Source of the DNA: Scolanthus callimorphus
Lineage: Eukaryota; Cnidaria; Anthozoa; Actiniaria; Edwardsiidae
NCBI GenBank assembly: GCA_033964015.1
Contig: CM066919.1
Location: forward strand, 3,810,101 to 3,874,100
Length of the DNA stretch: 64,000 bases
Direction of reading: 5' to 3'
The translations under genes were made by a program, and so were the position numbers. Under the pieces are notes generated by a model. It had not been told where the DNA came from, made no database searches, and saw nothing but the letters and a program-made list of their open reading frames with translations. Below, piece after piece: positions 1-11,640 of this stretch. Position 1 is the stretch's first letter, and every line of letters starts with the position of its first letter.

Positions 1-68
1 CCCTGAAGCTTGACGATATTTTCCCGTATGTTTACGTTTCAAACGTGCACGTTTTGTCGAGAAATATA

Positions 69-140
69 CACGTTTCTCGCTCTCTGATTGGCTGAAAAAT
101 AACGGTCAAAACAGCAGCCAATCAGCGAGCGAGAAACGTG
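69..140. repeat. Short hairpin
   Basis: Arms reading CACGTTTCTCGCTC and GAGCGAGAAACGTG face each other across a short loop, each followed inward by a CCAAT-type word (GATTGGCTG / CAGCCAATC). It is probably a miniature inverted-repeat element or its remnant. Confidence 0.6.
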
Positions 141-214
141 ACAATCGCAAATGGTAGTCAATCGCAAATGGTAGTAATGCAATGCGTGTTTGTATAAATT
201 ATTTATAATTTATT

Positions 215-895
215 TATAAATCATGTTTAGCAATACCTTATTCTCTATAATTTATAAGGGCTGAAGACATGGAATAAAATTAACAACAACAGCTGAAAAC
301 ATGTAGTGTATATAATCTTGTAATTTTAATCGAGTTCACAGAGAAGGAGCCCATTACCCGAAGCGTCCAAGCTGGGTAGGATGAGTGTAACAGCGAAAAA
401 GAAAATGAAGTCTAAAGTTATTGTTAAACAATATATTTTCCGCTTGAATAAATTTTCTCTGAGCAAAACATACATTACCTGCATTCTCATTGGCTGCACG
501 AATGAGTGACGTCAGCTTTGCGTGAAAATGTAAAACTAAAAATAACATCATACAGGCTTCATTTTCCAATACGTTGTTACACTGTGAAAACATGGGAGAT
601 GGACGCTCCTAGGTAATGGGCTCCTGACAGAATTGCTCAAACTTGCACGTTGTATATTTGAAGTGCGCTTAAACGAGACGAAAACACTAATGAAAACACT
701 AATGTCGGTTATTTATCTAATATATATTTTTAAATCATGTTTAGCAATTCCTCATTCTCTATAATTTTCAAGGGCTTAAGACATGGAATAAAATTAACAA
801 CAACGTGAAAACGTGTCATTTTAATCGTGTTTTACTGGGAACTATTATAACTTGCACTTTGTATATTTGAAGAGCGCTTACGCGAGACGGGTCTG
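215..895. repeat. Diverged tandem duplication
   Basis: Sequence starting TAAATCATGTTTAGCAAT near 216 recurs near 731, and CTTGCAC-TTGTATATTTGAAG near 650 recurs near 851. The two units are similar but diverged. The first unit is interrupted by the inverted-repeat element at 345-625, which the second lacks. No coding content is recognised. Confidence 0.6.
345..625. mobile_element. MITE with AGGAGCCCATTACC ends
   Basis: The ends AGGAGCCCATTACC and GGTAATGGGCTCCT are inverted repeats about 280 bp apart. The element sits in the first unit of a tandem duplication and is absent from the second, which supports insertion after duplication. A related end (CTACTAATGGGCTCCT) occurs near 33590. No ORF of value. 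Confidence 0.6.
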
Positions 896-929
896 AAAAT
901 ACTTATGTCGAAATTAGTAATGATAACAT

Positions 930-1065
930 AAACATCAGTGAAATACCAACGTATATCTCGCACGAAACAATGATATCTTCACACTGTGAAGATATTAATT
1001 TATCTTCACTCTCTAGTTTTCAGATTTTCGTGAAATAAATGTCGATTTGGTATTTCACGGATGTT
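930..1065. repeat. Small inverted-repeat element
   Basis: GTGAAATACCAACG and a complementary GGTATTTCAC flank a core with the palindrome CTTCACACTGTGAAG. Related words occur at 50640-50770 around another repeat. Noncoding. Confidence 0.45.
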
Positions 1066-1300
1066 TGTATAATAAACGGAACATTACATGACCGGCTTGG
1101 AAAAGTTATCTCCGTTATCTCCAACACTCCGTTATCTCCGAGTGTTGAAAAGTTATCTCCGCTCGGCCATCTAATATCCTCTATTTAGGACACCCATTGG
1201 CGCGTCCGCCTCTCTTGAAAGGGCAACTCACCCTGTCCATAATGCATTGCTTCGCAATCAAAAACTTTGATTTAAAGCTTTCGATTTCAAAACATCGATT

Positions 1301-1491
1301 GTCTTTTACTTTGCTGTTCCGCGAGTCACAATCAGATTCTTGTGTCCTGTTTCGGCCTAGTGCAGTCGCCTGGCTTTGTTGCGAACTTCGGTCTGATTCA
1401 GAGGGAAGCCAGGAGTTGACTGCACTAGGCGAGTCAGTGCGAGAATTTCATTGGCGCAAATAGTTTGATTGGCGGAACAGCAAAGTCAAAA
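1301..1491. mobile_element. MITE with TTACTTTGCTGTTCCGC ends
   Basis: The left end TTACTTTGCTGTTCCGC is matched by the inverted right end GCGGAACAGCAAAGTCAAAA. An inner inverted pair, CCTAGTGCAGTCGCCTGGCT and AGCCAGGAGTTGACTGCACT, makes a nested hairpin. The GCCAGGCGACTGCACTAG word recurs at 41444-41462. Confidence 0.6.
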
Positions 1492-2624
1492 GCAAAACAT
1501 TATTTGATGCTTTTGAAACGTGGGTCGCGATGACGACGTTCTAGGAAAAAAGCTCCATTATTACAGTTATTAATATAACTTTTCCGCTTGGTGGGGGTGC
1601 TGTGGTTTTGCTGTTGGTCTGTTTGGCCCAACCTAGCATTCATGCGAAACAAAGTCTTTTGTTTTCTTCATGTATGCATTCGAAAATTCATTAATATTGA
1701 TGTGTGTTTATCAACATTTAAAAATTTATTGCGTTTCGACGAAGAAGAAACGCAACCTATTCGCGTATGCCAAGATTCTTCGAGCGAAATTCATGCAATT
1801 AGCTCACGTTCATTAGTAGGGTGGCTTAGCGACAAAAACGGGTCATTTTGTGCAATTTCGCGTAAAGGCACCAAATTTGGCATGAATATTCTTTGCATCA
1901 TTTTGAACAGAACTGTAAGGGGTGCCACGCGATTCGCACGGTGTAGGAGTGGGAAGGGGCAGTTTTGTCACCAATATTTAATGCTCTTGTTCTGGCCAAA
2001 ACATAACTGAATTCATGCATTCAATAAATCTACGTATTCCCTAATAAGTTTTGAAGAATTCCAGAAAGATGTTTCATTTTGAAATTAAGAGGGGAGGGGA
2101 GGGGAATTTTGTCAAATTCTCATAATATATTCAATTTGACGTGTCAATTTAAGTGTGCAACTGACCAAAATTGGCATACATGTTCCATGCATCACCCTTA
2201 ATAAATTCAGAAGGGGTGCCCCCTTTGTGTCCTTTTTTTTGGCACCCCTTCTGAAAAAAGAAAAGTGCGAGCTGAAAAGTTCGCGCCATTATGTCAATTC
2301 CGACTAAAACAATGGAAATTGGCGATTATAGCGCCCGGAAGCACATTGAATTGGTCAGCGGATTCGTCCATGCGCAGTACAGAAGTCCCTGCTACTATTT
2401 CTACACCGACCAGCAAACCTCAGTTTTTAGGATTGAACCGTCAATCAAACGAGTAAACAGATGTGGGTGATTTCACAGGCTTTGATAGATTTGATTTGAT
2501 AAATCTGATTTGATATAGGGGCTAGTAGCCTGCTCGCAGGCGTTGGAAAGTAGTTTTAAGGTCTAGGGCTTGCTAGGCCAAAACACAAAATTTCACAAGT
2601 GCACAGAAAACATGCGTGGACTTA
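1492..2624. other. Intergenic, no gene recognised
   Basis: I see no convincing exon here. The 1588-2010 reading frame has no domain or splice context and includes repeat-like stretches; AAATTTGGCAT and GGGGTGCC words recur inside it and just beyond. A purine-rich GGGGA run lies at 2090-2105. Confidence 0.4.
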
Positions 2625-2924
2625 CTGCGGTTTTCATAATTCTGCGAACTCTCGCTATTTATTTCCAACCGTAAAACCGCCTTCTGGCTTCCGTCAATCA
2701 AACTCCCGAGTCTTTTCGTCGTTACTCTTTGTACTTTTTGATTGGCCAGCGCCTAAGCAGTGCTAAAATGGCTTCCTGTCGCGACAGCAACGTTACGTGC
2801 TGGCCAATCAAAAAGCACAAAGAGTAACGACGAAAAGACTCGGGAGTTTGATTGACGGAAGCCAGAAGGCGGTTTGACGGTTGGAAATCGTTAGCGAGAG
2901 TTCGCAGAATTATGAAAACCGCAG
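2625..2924. mobile_element. Long-arm foldback MITE with TA target duplication
   Basis: Nearly the whole 300 bp folds on itself. It starts CTGCGGTTTTCATAATTC and ends with the complement GAATTATGAAAACCGCAG, and the arms of about 120 bp also pair across the CTCGGGAGTTTGATTGACGG block. TA occurs immediately outside both ends, consistent with a Tc1/mariner-type target duplication. Its arms carry CCAAT-type GATTGGCCAG words. Confidence 0.8.
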
Positions 2925-2929
2925 TAAAA

Positions 2930-5060
2930 GGTTTGATTGATAGAAGCCAATAACGCAGTTTGGCGAATGAAATGTCATGTTCTCAAAATGGTGAAAATGG
3001 CAGTAGGGCTGTTCCAACTTGTGTTTTCTCCTGTTCTTTTGTTTTTTTCTTCGCTCCTCCTCCTCTCTACTGCTGGTTCTATTCCGATATTGCCCCATTC
3101 CGATATTTCCAGATGCCAATCATCCTATCATATGTCCACACTCTCAAGCGCCTTTCCGACAACGAAACACTTCTCATATTTCATACACACATGGCGGGAA
3201 GCTGGCAGGGCATGTGATTAATTCACTGGCGTCCAGTAAAGAAATTCTCGTATAATCACAAGAAGAAGATCACCAAACATCTTAAAAACTTTCAGACACC
3301 AAGTGGTATTTTTAAGGTAATCCCTGACCGGCTTTTAACTTGTCGTTTATTTGTCTATGATCCAAACAGAGCTAATCTAAGCCCGATATTATGAGTTCTC
3401 AATAGAGAATCAGTCTGAGAGAACGCCAAGCTTACCGGGTCTGAGTATCATGTCTTGTAGTTTGAGAAGAAAAGTAACATGCTTGATTGTGGTACCTTAA
3501 ACTGGCGTAAAGATACTATAATGGTCATTATTATGATTTACATGTCGGACCGTATCTTGCTCCCGTAAATGATTTCCCTCACGTTGGCCTAGAACGAAAA
3601 CGAAGCTGAGGTCAAATACATTCATGATATCACTTGTAACTCAGTTATCGCTGTTAACTCACCCGCGGTTGCGAAATATGTCTTACACTGGAAAGACTTT
3701 ACTGAGGTTTTTGCTCTGTGTTTTACCTTTCTATTAAATTTTGACGTGTTTTGTTTGGTTTATTCAGCAGTAGAGCTGAAACTGTTGGCAAATTCTCTCG
3801 TCTCTAACAAGTGATACAAACTTGTCAGCCTTGAAGAGCTGCTGGCGTAAATTGTCTCCCCGATTGTCTCCCAACAAGTGGCTAGTGTAAGTGATTAACA
3901 TCGGCCATGGCCGTACTTTCGAAAATTGTAAGTCACTGATAATTGTTTTATTCCTACTCAAGCTTTTCAGTTTTCGCTACAACAAACACGGGAGAATTTG
4001 AAAAGATCATATCAATTTTGTTCTTTCTGCTCAGAGGAGCCTGCTCACATGTACTCAGAAAACCATGCCGTTTTGTAATCAGAATCAAAATAATTCGTAG
4101 CCGATTCCTTTTTCATGTCCTTTCTGAAGTTGTTTTTCGTAATAGTTTAGCTGCCGTTTTATTCAGTAACAGTGGACGCCTCACAAAAGAAGCGGTACTG
4201 ATTTTTAATGTGAATAATATTTACACAGGAATAAACAAGTTGCGCTTGTTTTGGCAGCAAGACTATGAATTGAATTCCAAATGACGCATTTTTTTTTCCC
4301 GAGTCTCGCGTAGATAATTCCCTATAAGCTGCCAAAGCCATGACAACTCGCACATCGCAGTGAGACGAGTGAGAGTGTAGATGTTGAGAGGGTTAATACT
4401 TGAGGGCAAACATATTTGAGTTATGCTTTGTATTTTTCATTAGTTTTACGTTTTGCATAATTTCTGTGCCAATGTTTGCAAAGTTGATCATACCAGACAA
4501 GCTTAGATAAAAACGTTCAAAACATAACACTCAAAACGGCTACAAAGTCTCCTATATCTCGTGAGGTTAAAACCCGGAGCGCGTGATCGCGGCAGCCATC
4601 TTTAGATCTGTAGCGACAACTCACGAGATTTACGATCCATTTTCGCCATTGCCTTCGGATTTGTCGAAATAGAAAAGTTTGTTGCTATACTATCATGGTC
4701 TGATCTCTAGGAAGGTGTTGACATCAGGAAAAGGGTCACCACACGGTGTGGTAGACTTGCTCCAAGTCGTCCTCTCACACATGGCTATCTTATCTGAATG
4801 TCACTCAGATCTGAATGATGCCCCCCCCCCCATCTCCCCCCCCCCCCCCCTCCCCCAATTGGAAATTGCAGAGGGGTGGGGAAGTTAATTTACCTGATTT
4901 CTTCCATACAAACAAATGCCATATTTTCCTTCGGGAATTCCAGAGCGAAAGTTCAAGATATTTTACCGAAAAATGGCGTTGGGTACCCCGAGGACTGGAT
5001 CAGAGGATTGTTATATCAAGACCTTAACGTGACCATTCCCGCAATTCCCGGGGCTGAATT
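2930..5060. other. Intergenic, no gene recognised
   Basis: No recognisable gene. Short frames at 2937-3255 and 3943-4284 lack domains and clear splice partners. A C-rich low-complexity stretch lies at 4820-4855. A small palindromic pair, CTCGTGAG and CTCACGAG, flanks 4560-4630 around a GCAGCCATCTT word. Confidence 0.4.
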
Positions 5061-5061
5061 A

Positions 5062-5210
5062 CAGTAAAAACCCGCATATAAGAACCTGTATTTTAAGAAC
5101 CTGTTAGGCTAGAGTTATCCATGTGAACCCCATGTTTCCTTGTATTTTCAAATCAAATAAGAACCTGTTTTAGGCTAAAATTCTAGGTTCTTATACGCGG
5201 GTTTTTACTG
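5062..5210. mobile_element. MITE, CAGTAAAAACCCGC family (copy 1)
   Basis: The ends CAGTAAAAACCCGCATATAA and TTATACGCGGGTTTTTACTG are inverted repeats and TA flanks both sides. AAGAACCTG words repeat inside. End sequence and TA duplication resemble pogo/Tc1-type non-autonomous elements. A longer relative lies at 12793-13280. Confidence 0.75.
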
Positions 5211-5584
5211 TATGAGAGAATGCATATGGCAATGGGCGAGTTCTCGTAAAGCGTAAGGCTAGCATGTTTTTTTAAATTATTAAAGTTATTGTTTTTATGT
5301 CCTCGCCCCTGTGATACTGCTACCGGGAGGGTAACAATAACAATATTCATGTTTACCTTTCTATGATTGGATTCCATTGCAGACACTAGATCACGAAAAG
5401 CACTCACTTTTATGCACCATTTTGGGGGGGTTCAATAGGTCTTGCTAAATTTTCGTTGTCCACGTTGCGATGTGGGAGGTTTCAGAGATATTACGCTGGA
5501 CGTTTAAGGTGCACTTTGGTGAACTGTATAGGGCTACTTGTTAAAACAGACGTTGCCATAGTCAATTTGCGAACGACACAGCTT

Positions 5585-5662
5585 TTCCCTGCTAGCAGAG
5601 GTCCTCTTTTTCTTTGCATTCGCTGAGAAAAGAGACCTCTGGCTCTGCTCGCAGGGAAACAC
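5585..5662. repeat. Hairpin
   Basis: TTCCCTGCTAGCAGAGGTC and its approximate complement GACCTCTGGCTCTGCTCGCA make a stem of about 30 bp. It is probably a MITE remnant. Confidence 0.5.
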
Positions 5663-5838
5663 ACCTTGAATACTGCCCTTTGTTCTGTTAACCAATCGGT
5701 CTCTGGTTGACACATTAATAATAATGAATCCGTCACTTTTTTTACGAAGTAGTTTATCCCATACTAGTCAAATCCCACTAGCAGCCTATAACCAGTGTCG
5801 CATTCTGATTGGTTAAGGGACGGATCATTTGATACTTG

Positions 5839-5856
5839 ATGGGGGGGGGGGGGGGG
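5839..5856. repeat. Poly-G tract
   Basis: A run of about 18 G. The exact length is likely unstable and unreliable in assembly. Confidence 0.8.
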
Positions 5857-6432
5857 CTGATTCCCAAAAAAAAATTGGTGCATACCGATTTCGCGAAATA
5901 CTAAAATAGCATGAAGTCAAACTTTGTTAAGTGATCAATTGCCGTTTTGAGGGCGATGTCTCGAACCAAAAAAAGAAATATCAGGAAAAAAAATATCGAG
6001 CACAGTCACGTTCTAGGGAAAACAATTCGAGCAACAAAACTGGACGCGAAAAAAATATCGAGCCCAAAAAAATTGGCCACTCCCCCAATCAAATATTAAA
6101 TGGTCCGTCCCTAAGCTACTACAACAGCTATCGAAAGTGTCGGTTTGAATCCCCAAAAATGGCAAATAACCAGGTGTAAACTAGATGTATAATTACTCAA
6201 GTGATTATAAGAATCTCCGCGCGCTGATTGGTCGAGAGGTTCGTTTTCTCTCGCTATAATCACCTACAGGTGATTAGAACATTGAAAGGATTGGGAGTGT
6301 GCGCGCGCGAGTTTTGTTATGATCGTAAAAACGTCCAACAAAAACAAGTTTCAGTTTCAGTTTATTTCAGTTTCAGTTTATTTGCTCGGTTAAGCTATGT
6401 TGCTAATTACCAAGATTATAAATATATATATA

Positions 6433-6690
6433 TACCGTTTCCGGGATACGTTGTCACCCCAAAAGCCTATAAGCTTGGTGCGCTAGGGAGTATGGGTAAA
6501 GATTTATTTAAATTTCTGTAAAATGTTAGAAACAAACATGCTTGGAAATGTACTGAAATTTAATCATTTCACCTGTGTTTGCGATAACTGTCTGAATTCA
6601 GATCAAACAGTAGCAGTTTAAATGCCCCCATCATCCTTTGCGCTTCAAGCTTATAGGCTTTTTGGGTGACAACGTTTCCCGGAAACGGTA
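6433..6690. mobile_element. MITE with TACCGTTTCC ends
   Basis: TACCGTTTCCGGGATACGTT at the left is answered by AACGTTTCCCGGAAACGGTA at the right. The arms continue through CCTATAAGCTTG / CAAGCTTATAGG. TATATA flanks both sides. Confidence 0.75.
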
Positions 6691-7061
6691 TATATCAATT
6701 CACAATAAATAAAGTGATGAATAAATGACATGACATGAAATAAATAAATACATTAGTCAATTGCCTCCGTTTTTTGTCTTGTCTTTCTTGTCGACTTCGT
6801 CTCGGTGACTATTCGCCGATAATCACGTCGCCGAGTACTAGTAGTAGGCAATTGGCTCAGAGTCACCAGAGTCCATTCAGGCTCGAGATATGATTGTCAA
6901 AAACAACGCGAGCTGCGAACTGCTTGGATCAGAGTGATTGGTCATTGCTCTTGAGTGATTACTCTGTAATAATTTTCGGAGGCAAGCGAACACACTCCAA
7001 GGCAGATTCATGGTAGCCCACATGTTTGATTGTAGGGAGAAACGACGGCTGAAAGTTCAGG

Positions 7062-7454
7062 GTCGGGGATGATCGTCGTATCTTCTAGGGGTTAAAATCA
7101 CGATGGTTTGGTCTCTTTAGGGGTGATCTTGATCTTCAATAAATTTTAGGCAGATTGGTATCTTTTAGGGCCGAAACATGTGTCCAAATTGCTTTTTCTT
7201 ATGATGGTACTTCTAAAAACCGTGTAAGAAAGAGAGATTATTCGATGAGAAGACGATAAATTAGAAACAAACACGGACATTTCTTGATGGGTATCTTTTA
7301 CCTGTTACCTGTGTCCTTCGCGCCTACTTGGTACATAAGACCTAATCTTTTAGGGTATCTTTTAGGATAATAAAGTGTTTGAACCACGCCTTTGCCCGCC
7401 ATGTTTGGTATCTTTTAGGGGTGAAACTGAAAATTTCCGACGATCATCCCCGAC
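7062..7454. mobile_element. MITE with GTCGGGGATGATCGTCG ends
   Basis: The ends GTCGGGGATGATCGTCG and CGACGATCATCCCCGAC are perfect inverted repeats. Inside, GGTATCTTTTAGGG-like words recur at least four times in both orientations. Similar words appear at 27060-27090 and 32040-32160, suggesting further degraded copies. Confidence 0.75.
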
Positions 7455-7470
7455 AAAATAATATTGGACT

Positions 7471-7493
7471 CCCCCCCCCCCCCCCCCCCCCCC
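7471..7493. repeat. Poly-C tract
   Basis: A run of about 23 C just outside the MITE at 7062-7454. Confidence 0.85.
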
Positions 7494-7734
7494 GGGGCCC
7501 GATGAAATAATGGATTTACGTGGCTTTGCTGAGGGGCAAACATGATGCAAATATGATGTAAACATATGCCAAAGCTGAAGTAAAGCAAGTAACGGCCGCA
7601 TTTGCTCGTCCACATTTGCTCGGGTTAGCAAATGCGGCCTTCACAGGCTTTGCTAGTAAGTCAAATATATATTTACACCATATTTGCATCATATTTGTGC
7701 ATGAGCAAAGCCATGTAAATCCATTATTTCGTCC

Positions 7735-7865
7735 TGTAACCCACCCATGAGAAATACTTAATTTCCAATGGTAGAAGAATGAGAAGTGTTCGGATTTCCC
7801 ATTGCTATCCATGTAAATCCCGAACACTTCCCATGCGTGTGCCTCTGCAATGTGTAACAAAATTT
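7735..7865. repeat. Diverged copy of the 11.8-kb inverted-repeat element
   Basis: GAGAAGTGTTCGGATTT and CGAACACTTCCCATGCGTGT occur here and at 11830-11890 in the same arrangement, so the two loci hold relatives of one MITE family. Confidence 0.6.
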
Positions 7866-7888
7866 GCACGGTACCGTGTAACCGGGGT

Positions 7889-7960
7889 GCCACACTTTAC
7901 GTCATCATCGTGGTCAAAATGTGGTCAAATTTTCACCACGATGATGGCGTAAAAAGTGGT
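7889..7960. repeat. Palindromic element
   Basis: CCACACTTTACGTCATCATCG and CGATGATGGCGTAAAAAGTG are inverted around GTGGTCAAA words. It contains a CRE-half-like ACGTCA motif. Confidence 0.55.
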
Positions 7961-8218
7961 AAATAAGAGTCCACACAACTCAAAACCTCTGGAAATTTAT
8001 TTTTTACCATGACAACATGCCAAATGTTATAAAAATGTTATAATTATGATCATTTTCCGTTGCAAATAGCGCGCGCATTCGAATAATTTCCCTTTGTTTT
8101 TGAACCGCGCGCGCAAGCTGATGCGAGCAGAGTAATATGGACTCTTCCCACGGCAAATCAGCCAATCATTTTGCGAGAAGCCTAACTCTTATGGTAAAAA
8201 AGTGTTTTTCCTTTTCAG

Positions 8219-8517
8219 TGACGATGGATCAAGCCAGTGTTATTGCCCTTTCCTGTGCCGCTGCAGCTCTGGTTATTCTTCTCTTATTCTCCATGATCGG
8301 CTGTGTTCGTGGTTTGCGAACTCTTACCGGCGAGCACGGGTTTGGGGAGCGAGATGGTGGAGAAATAGCGAGGGGAACCGATAACCTAGTCATAACACAG
8401 GACGGCCTGGCAGGGCACACAGGAACCCCAGAACCTCACAGGGGAAATCAAATCAGCACGAACGCGCAAATAAACGGTGCAATGGTGGCGGAAGATAAAG
8501 CGACGACGAATTTGTAG
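8219..8517 (+). CDS. Probable terminal exon of a single-pass or tetraspan membrane protein
   Basis: A strong polypyrimidine tract and CAG acceptor end at 8218. The open frame then runs to TAG at 8517, and an ATG lies five bases into the exon at 8224. The predicted segment has one hydrophobic helix (about residues 6-28 from that Met, rich in Ala, Val and Leu, ending near a Cys-Val-Arg boundary) and a polar tail with many Gly, Asn and Thr. The arrangement resembles the helix-4-plus-tail exons of the tetraspan genes at 12.6 and 21.2 kb, so it could be the 3' end of another family member. That is inference: the sequence similarity is weak. No upstream exons were identified in this window, and the reading could also start here as a small single-pass protein. 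Confidence 0.45.
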
Positions 8518-8709
8518 AAAAAAGCCCGAAGAGGAGCATTTGATGCAGATAGGAGAAATGGAGCTGGAGATGACAAACGTATGCTTTCTATATTTAGGGA
8601 GGGGAGGGAGGATTGTATTGACGGAGCCCTCTGGTACTATGGTGAAAGCGAGTCTATTTTGTTCTTTGTCCTGATATACGCACTACGTTTTTGTAACCAC
8701 CGGCAGCAA

Positions 8710-8875
8710 CAGTGGCAGACCCAGAGGGGGTTCCACGGAACTTCCCTTGAGGATTTTATTGTGTAACCCACTACCGCTCGTGGACGAGCTCTCTTTAATG
8801 CATTGCCCGTATCAGTTTTCGAAGGAATGAAGAAGAAACGGAACCCCCCTTAGTAAAATCCTGGATCCGCCACTG
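8710..8875. mobile_element. MITE, CAGTGGCGGATCCAGG family (copy 1)
   Basis: CAGTGGCAGACCCAGAGGGG at the left is the inverted partner of TCCTGGATCCGCCACTG at the right. The same end type is seen at 17531-17715 and 29598-29907. Confidence 0.65.
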
Positions 8876-9000
8876 AGCAATATTACACTACTAACACTTG
8901 ATCACTCCTATCAAGAAAACCGTGTCGTTATCCTAGTGATAATGTTGGCTTTCTGTGTTTTTTTTGAGTCTCTTGTTTCCATTTCGCCTTTGTCACACAA

Positions 9001-9208
9001 GCGCCATCTCAACCTCGTCCCCAGGGTCTTCTCGGTCGTTTTTCAAAATGGCGGTTGACTCGGGAAAAGACCCTGGGGGAGGCTGAGTCACATGACCACT
9101 GTTTGAGACATGGGAACGAGGTTAACCTTTGTTTCGAAATGGCATTTTCGTTTTTCGGAACGCCATTTTGAAAAACGACCGAGAAGACCCTGGGGACGAG
9201 GTTGGCGC
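9001..9208. mobile_element. Inverted-repeat element with GCGCCAT ends
   Basis: GCGCCATCTCAACCTCGTCC and GGACGAGGTTGGCGC lead arms of about 50 bp that continue through CAGGGTCTTCTCGGTCG and a CAAAATGGCG word. A further CAAAATGGCGGCGCC word lies at 9415-9430. Noncoding; the 9110-9433 frame is read through the repeat. Confidence 0.65.
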
Positions 9209-9472
9209 CATCTTGACTTTTTCAACCGATTTATTCAGCATGGAAACGAGGCCAAGCAGGGTGCTGGTTTTACTCATGTTGGAAAGCGAAGCCTGATGCT
9301 GGGATTTATGGTACAAAAGTTGACCAAGCTTCCAAAAGTACTCTTTATTTGTTTTAAAACCAACACGTTGATAGGCTCATCGCTTTTTTCTGCTTTGCCG
9401 GGTCATTCTGGAAACAAAATGGCGGCGCCGTGACAAAGGCGAATGGTGGAAAAGACGAACAAACAAGGCCGT

Positions 9473-9610
9473 AGCTAGAAATTTTTGTCAGGGAGGGGGG
9501 GGGGGGGCAAGGCTTGGTCATCTTTTGTTTTTGCTAGGGGACACATGTTGACACTAAAAGTTTTCGCTTGGGGGCAACTGCCCCCTCTGACCCTACACCT
9601 ACGGCCCTGA
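9473..9610. mobile_element. Small MITE with GGCCGTAG ends
   Basis: GGCCGTAGCTAG and CTACACCTACGGCC are inverted, with a G-rich internal tract near 9494-9508. A similar end, CCTATAAGCCTACGGCC, occurs at 44825-44842. Confidence 0.5.
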
Positions 9611-9880
9611 CAACATTTCTCGGATATGTCTCTTAGCTTTGGTGGATTTAATGTGGCATGTAGATATCTCCATCCGGAAGTGAAGAAAAGCGACACGTTT
9701 TGAAAGGAATTTTCTTGATTTATGGTCTAGCACTTGATTTTCACAACAATGCAGAAGTTGTCTAGTTTGCTAAACAACTTAGAGGGAAAGAAACATTAGG
9801 GGTTATGTACATGTATATTATGCCTTTCTCGTACAAATTTAAATCTAGAATCCCATAGCTCAATTCTTACGCACGTGTTT

Positions 9881-9996
9881 TGGGCCTTTATCGCACGGCA
9901 GCCATCTTGGATAAGTGGAAACTCGTAATCAAGACGAGGCTGCACATGCAAGAACAAAAGATGTATCCAAGATGGCTGCCGTGTGATAAAGGCCCA
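9881..9996. mobile_element. Short inverted-repeat element
   Basis: TGGGCCTTTATCGCACGGCA and TGCCGTGTGATAAAGGCCCA are terminal inverted repeats. The arms continue into GCCATCTTGGATA / TATCCAAGATGGC. Confidence 0.7.
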
Positions 9997-10199
9997 ATGG
10001 CTCAAGGCGACAAAACACAGGTTACCCGCGCGCAAAGAAAGTTCAAAGCTCGAATTTCACTTAAATAATGTCAAATTATTAATTTGAAATTAAATAATTT
10101 GAACAATTCAGGAACAATTAATCATTCCACTTATGAAGTCCACTTTTCAATAATAGTTTTTGTTGTTGTATAAAATAAATAGATCTATTTTATGGTCTG

Positions 10200-10322
10200 T
10201 ATTATAAAAGATACATAAGACGTCACAGTGCGTCATAAACAACAATCACGCCAGTGGACTTCATCTCGTGGCGTACTTTTTTGTTCATGACACGCTGTGA
10301 CGTCATCTATGTATCTATTATA
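10200..10322. mobile_element. Short inverted-repeat element with CRE-like words
   Basis: ATACATAAGACGTCACAGTG and CGCTGTGACGTCATCTATGT oppose each other, each with a TGACGTCA-type core. Confidence 0.65.
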
Positions 10323-10823
10323 GTACAGACGTATGGAATAAGTACGTCTATTTGTAAAATCACGTGCACTCCCGACGTGGGTGCGGATTTAAAATTCCCG
10401 CCTAAATCAACTATGCGATAAAGCATTTTGTAAATAGACAAGTAGAAACTTAAGTAGCGCTCCGTCTTAGAACTATAGCGGAAACAATAGGGCCGCGGAA
10501 ACAGTGGTCGTCTAGTGATGCTCACACTCGATTTCTTCTTGAACAACGAAATGCTATAAAATATCCGGAAGACCTATTCGGAAAGAATTCAGCACTGCAA
10601 ACGAAGTATTTCGCTACGAAATCGGTCAAAAACAAATTTCAACCAATCAGAAGGCCAGGGTTTGCTGACTAAGCCAATTAGTTGTTTAGAAATTTAACAA
10701 TTTAAAATTTTACACAAAGCATAACTCAAATTCCCCATAGCCGTTCACGCTATCGTTCTTGGACGGAGCGCTACTTAATTTTCTTATAAGGATAGAGGGA
10801 TATTGTAATTATAAGTAGGCTGA

Positions 10824-10967
10824 ATTCTTGGTGTGCAATCATTCCTTTGGGAATAAAATAAAAGCGCGGTGGTCATGTTGGATGAAAGAACAAAGGGAGC
10901 AGATGAACGTTCTTTTGTTCTGTTCATCCAACATGGCCGCCAGTGACGTCACATGCATACCAAGAAT
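10824..10967. mobile_element. Short inverted-repeat element
   Basis: TTCTTGGTGTGCAATCA and a degenerate complement ending GCATACCAAGAA flank the internal pair CATGTTGGATGAA / TTCATCCAACATGG. Confidence 0.6.
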
Positions 10968-11484
10968 ATTGTAAGGACGTCAGCTTATTAGTTTTGTAAC
11001 CATGACCATATAACCATGACCATGGAAAACAACCGCGACAATTAATAAAAGCAACAGGACTGAATACTCACTGTTTTATATTCTAATTTTCTGGCGTTCC
11101 TTTTGAAACCTTGTATCATGAGCATACTTCACAGATCGTAATGATAATTATTGCCTAAAAACACAGCAGTTCAGGGTTTTCTCTTGGACTTGTGACTTTT
11201 TTCAACCTCAACGAACAACCAAAGAACCACGGGACGAGGTACACTGGCAATCCGTAGCCGACAATACTCGCAGATAACTACCCCACATCCATGATTTTAA
11301 AGTGCATGTGATGAGGTCAACACTCATGGGACATTAGACAAAGCGCATCCACGATCCGTGATCGATCCGTTTTTAAATCGTGGATACGCGTAGCGCATTC
11401 ACGAGTTATTGTGGGGGGCCAAATGTCACTCGCTCGCTCGCTCATAACTAAGTGTTAGCTCGATAGAAAAAAATTGGGAACATC

Positions 11485-11640
11485 GCGGTCACCAAACTTG
11501 GGTAAAGTTATCTTCGAGGCATGGGAGGTGCAACACCAAGGTCATGTGGTATAACGGCATCGATGACGTCATCACAACTAGAAAAATTGATATCTCTGGA
11601 AGGGAACATCGCCAGACGACCAAACTTGGATAACAGGTAT
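11485..11640 (-). repeat. Solitary reverse-strand relative of the 128-bp satellite
   Basis: ACCAAACTTGGGTAAAGTTA, GGTGCAACACCAAGGTCATG and CATCGATGACGTCATCA follow each other in the order expected for the reverse complement of the 38.4-39.7 kb tandem unit. It is a single diverged monomer. Confidence 0.65.

Noticed and set aside
1588..2010. 140-codon frame
   Set aside because: No domain, no splice context, and repeated words in the sequence; likely chance.
8137..8218. Upstream ATG of the membrane-protein frame
   Set aside because: A polypyrimidine tract and CAG acceptor at 8218 make an exon start there more likely than translation from 8137.
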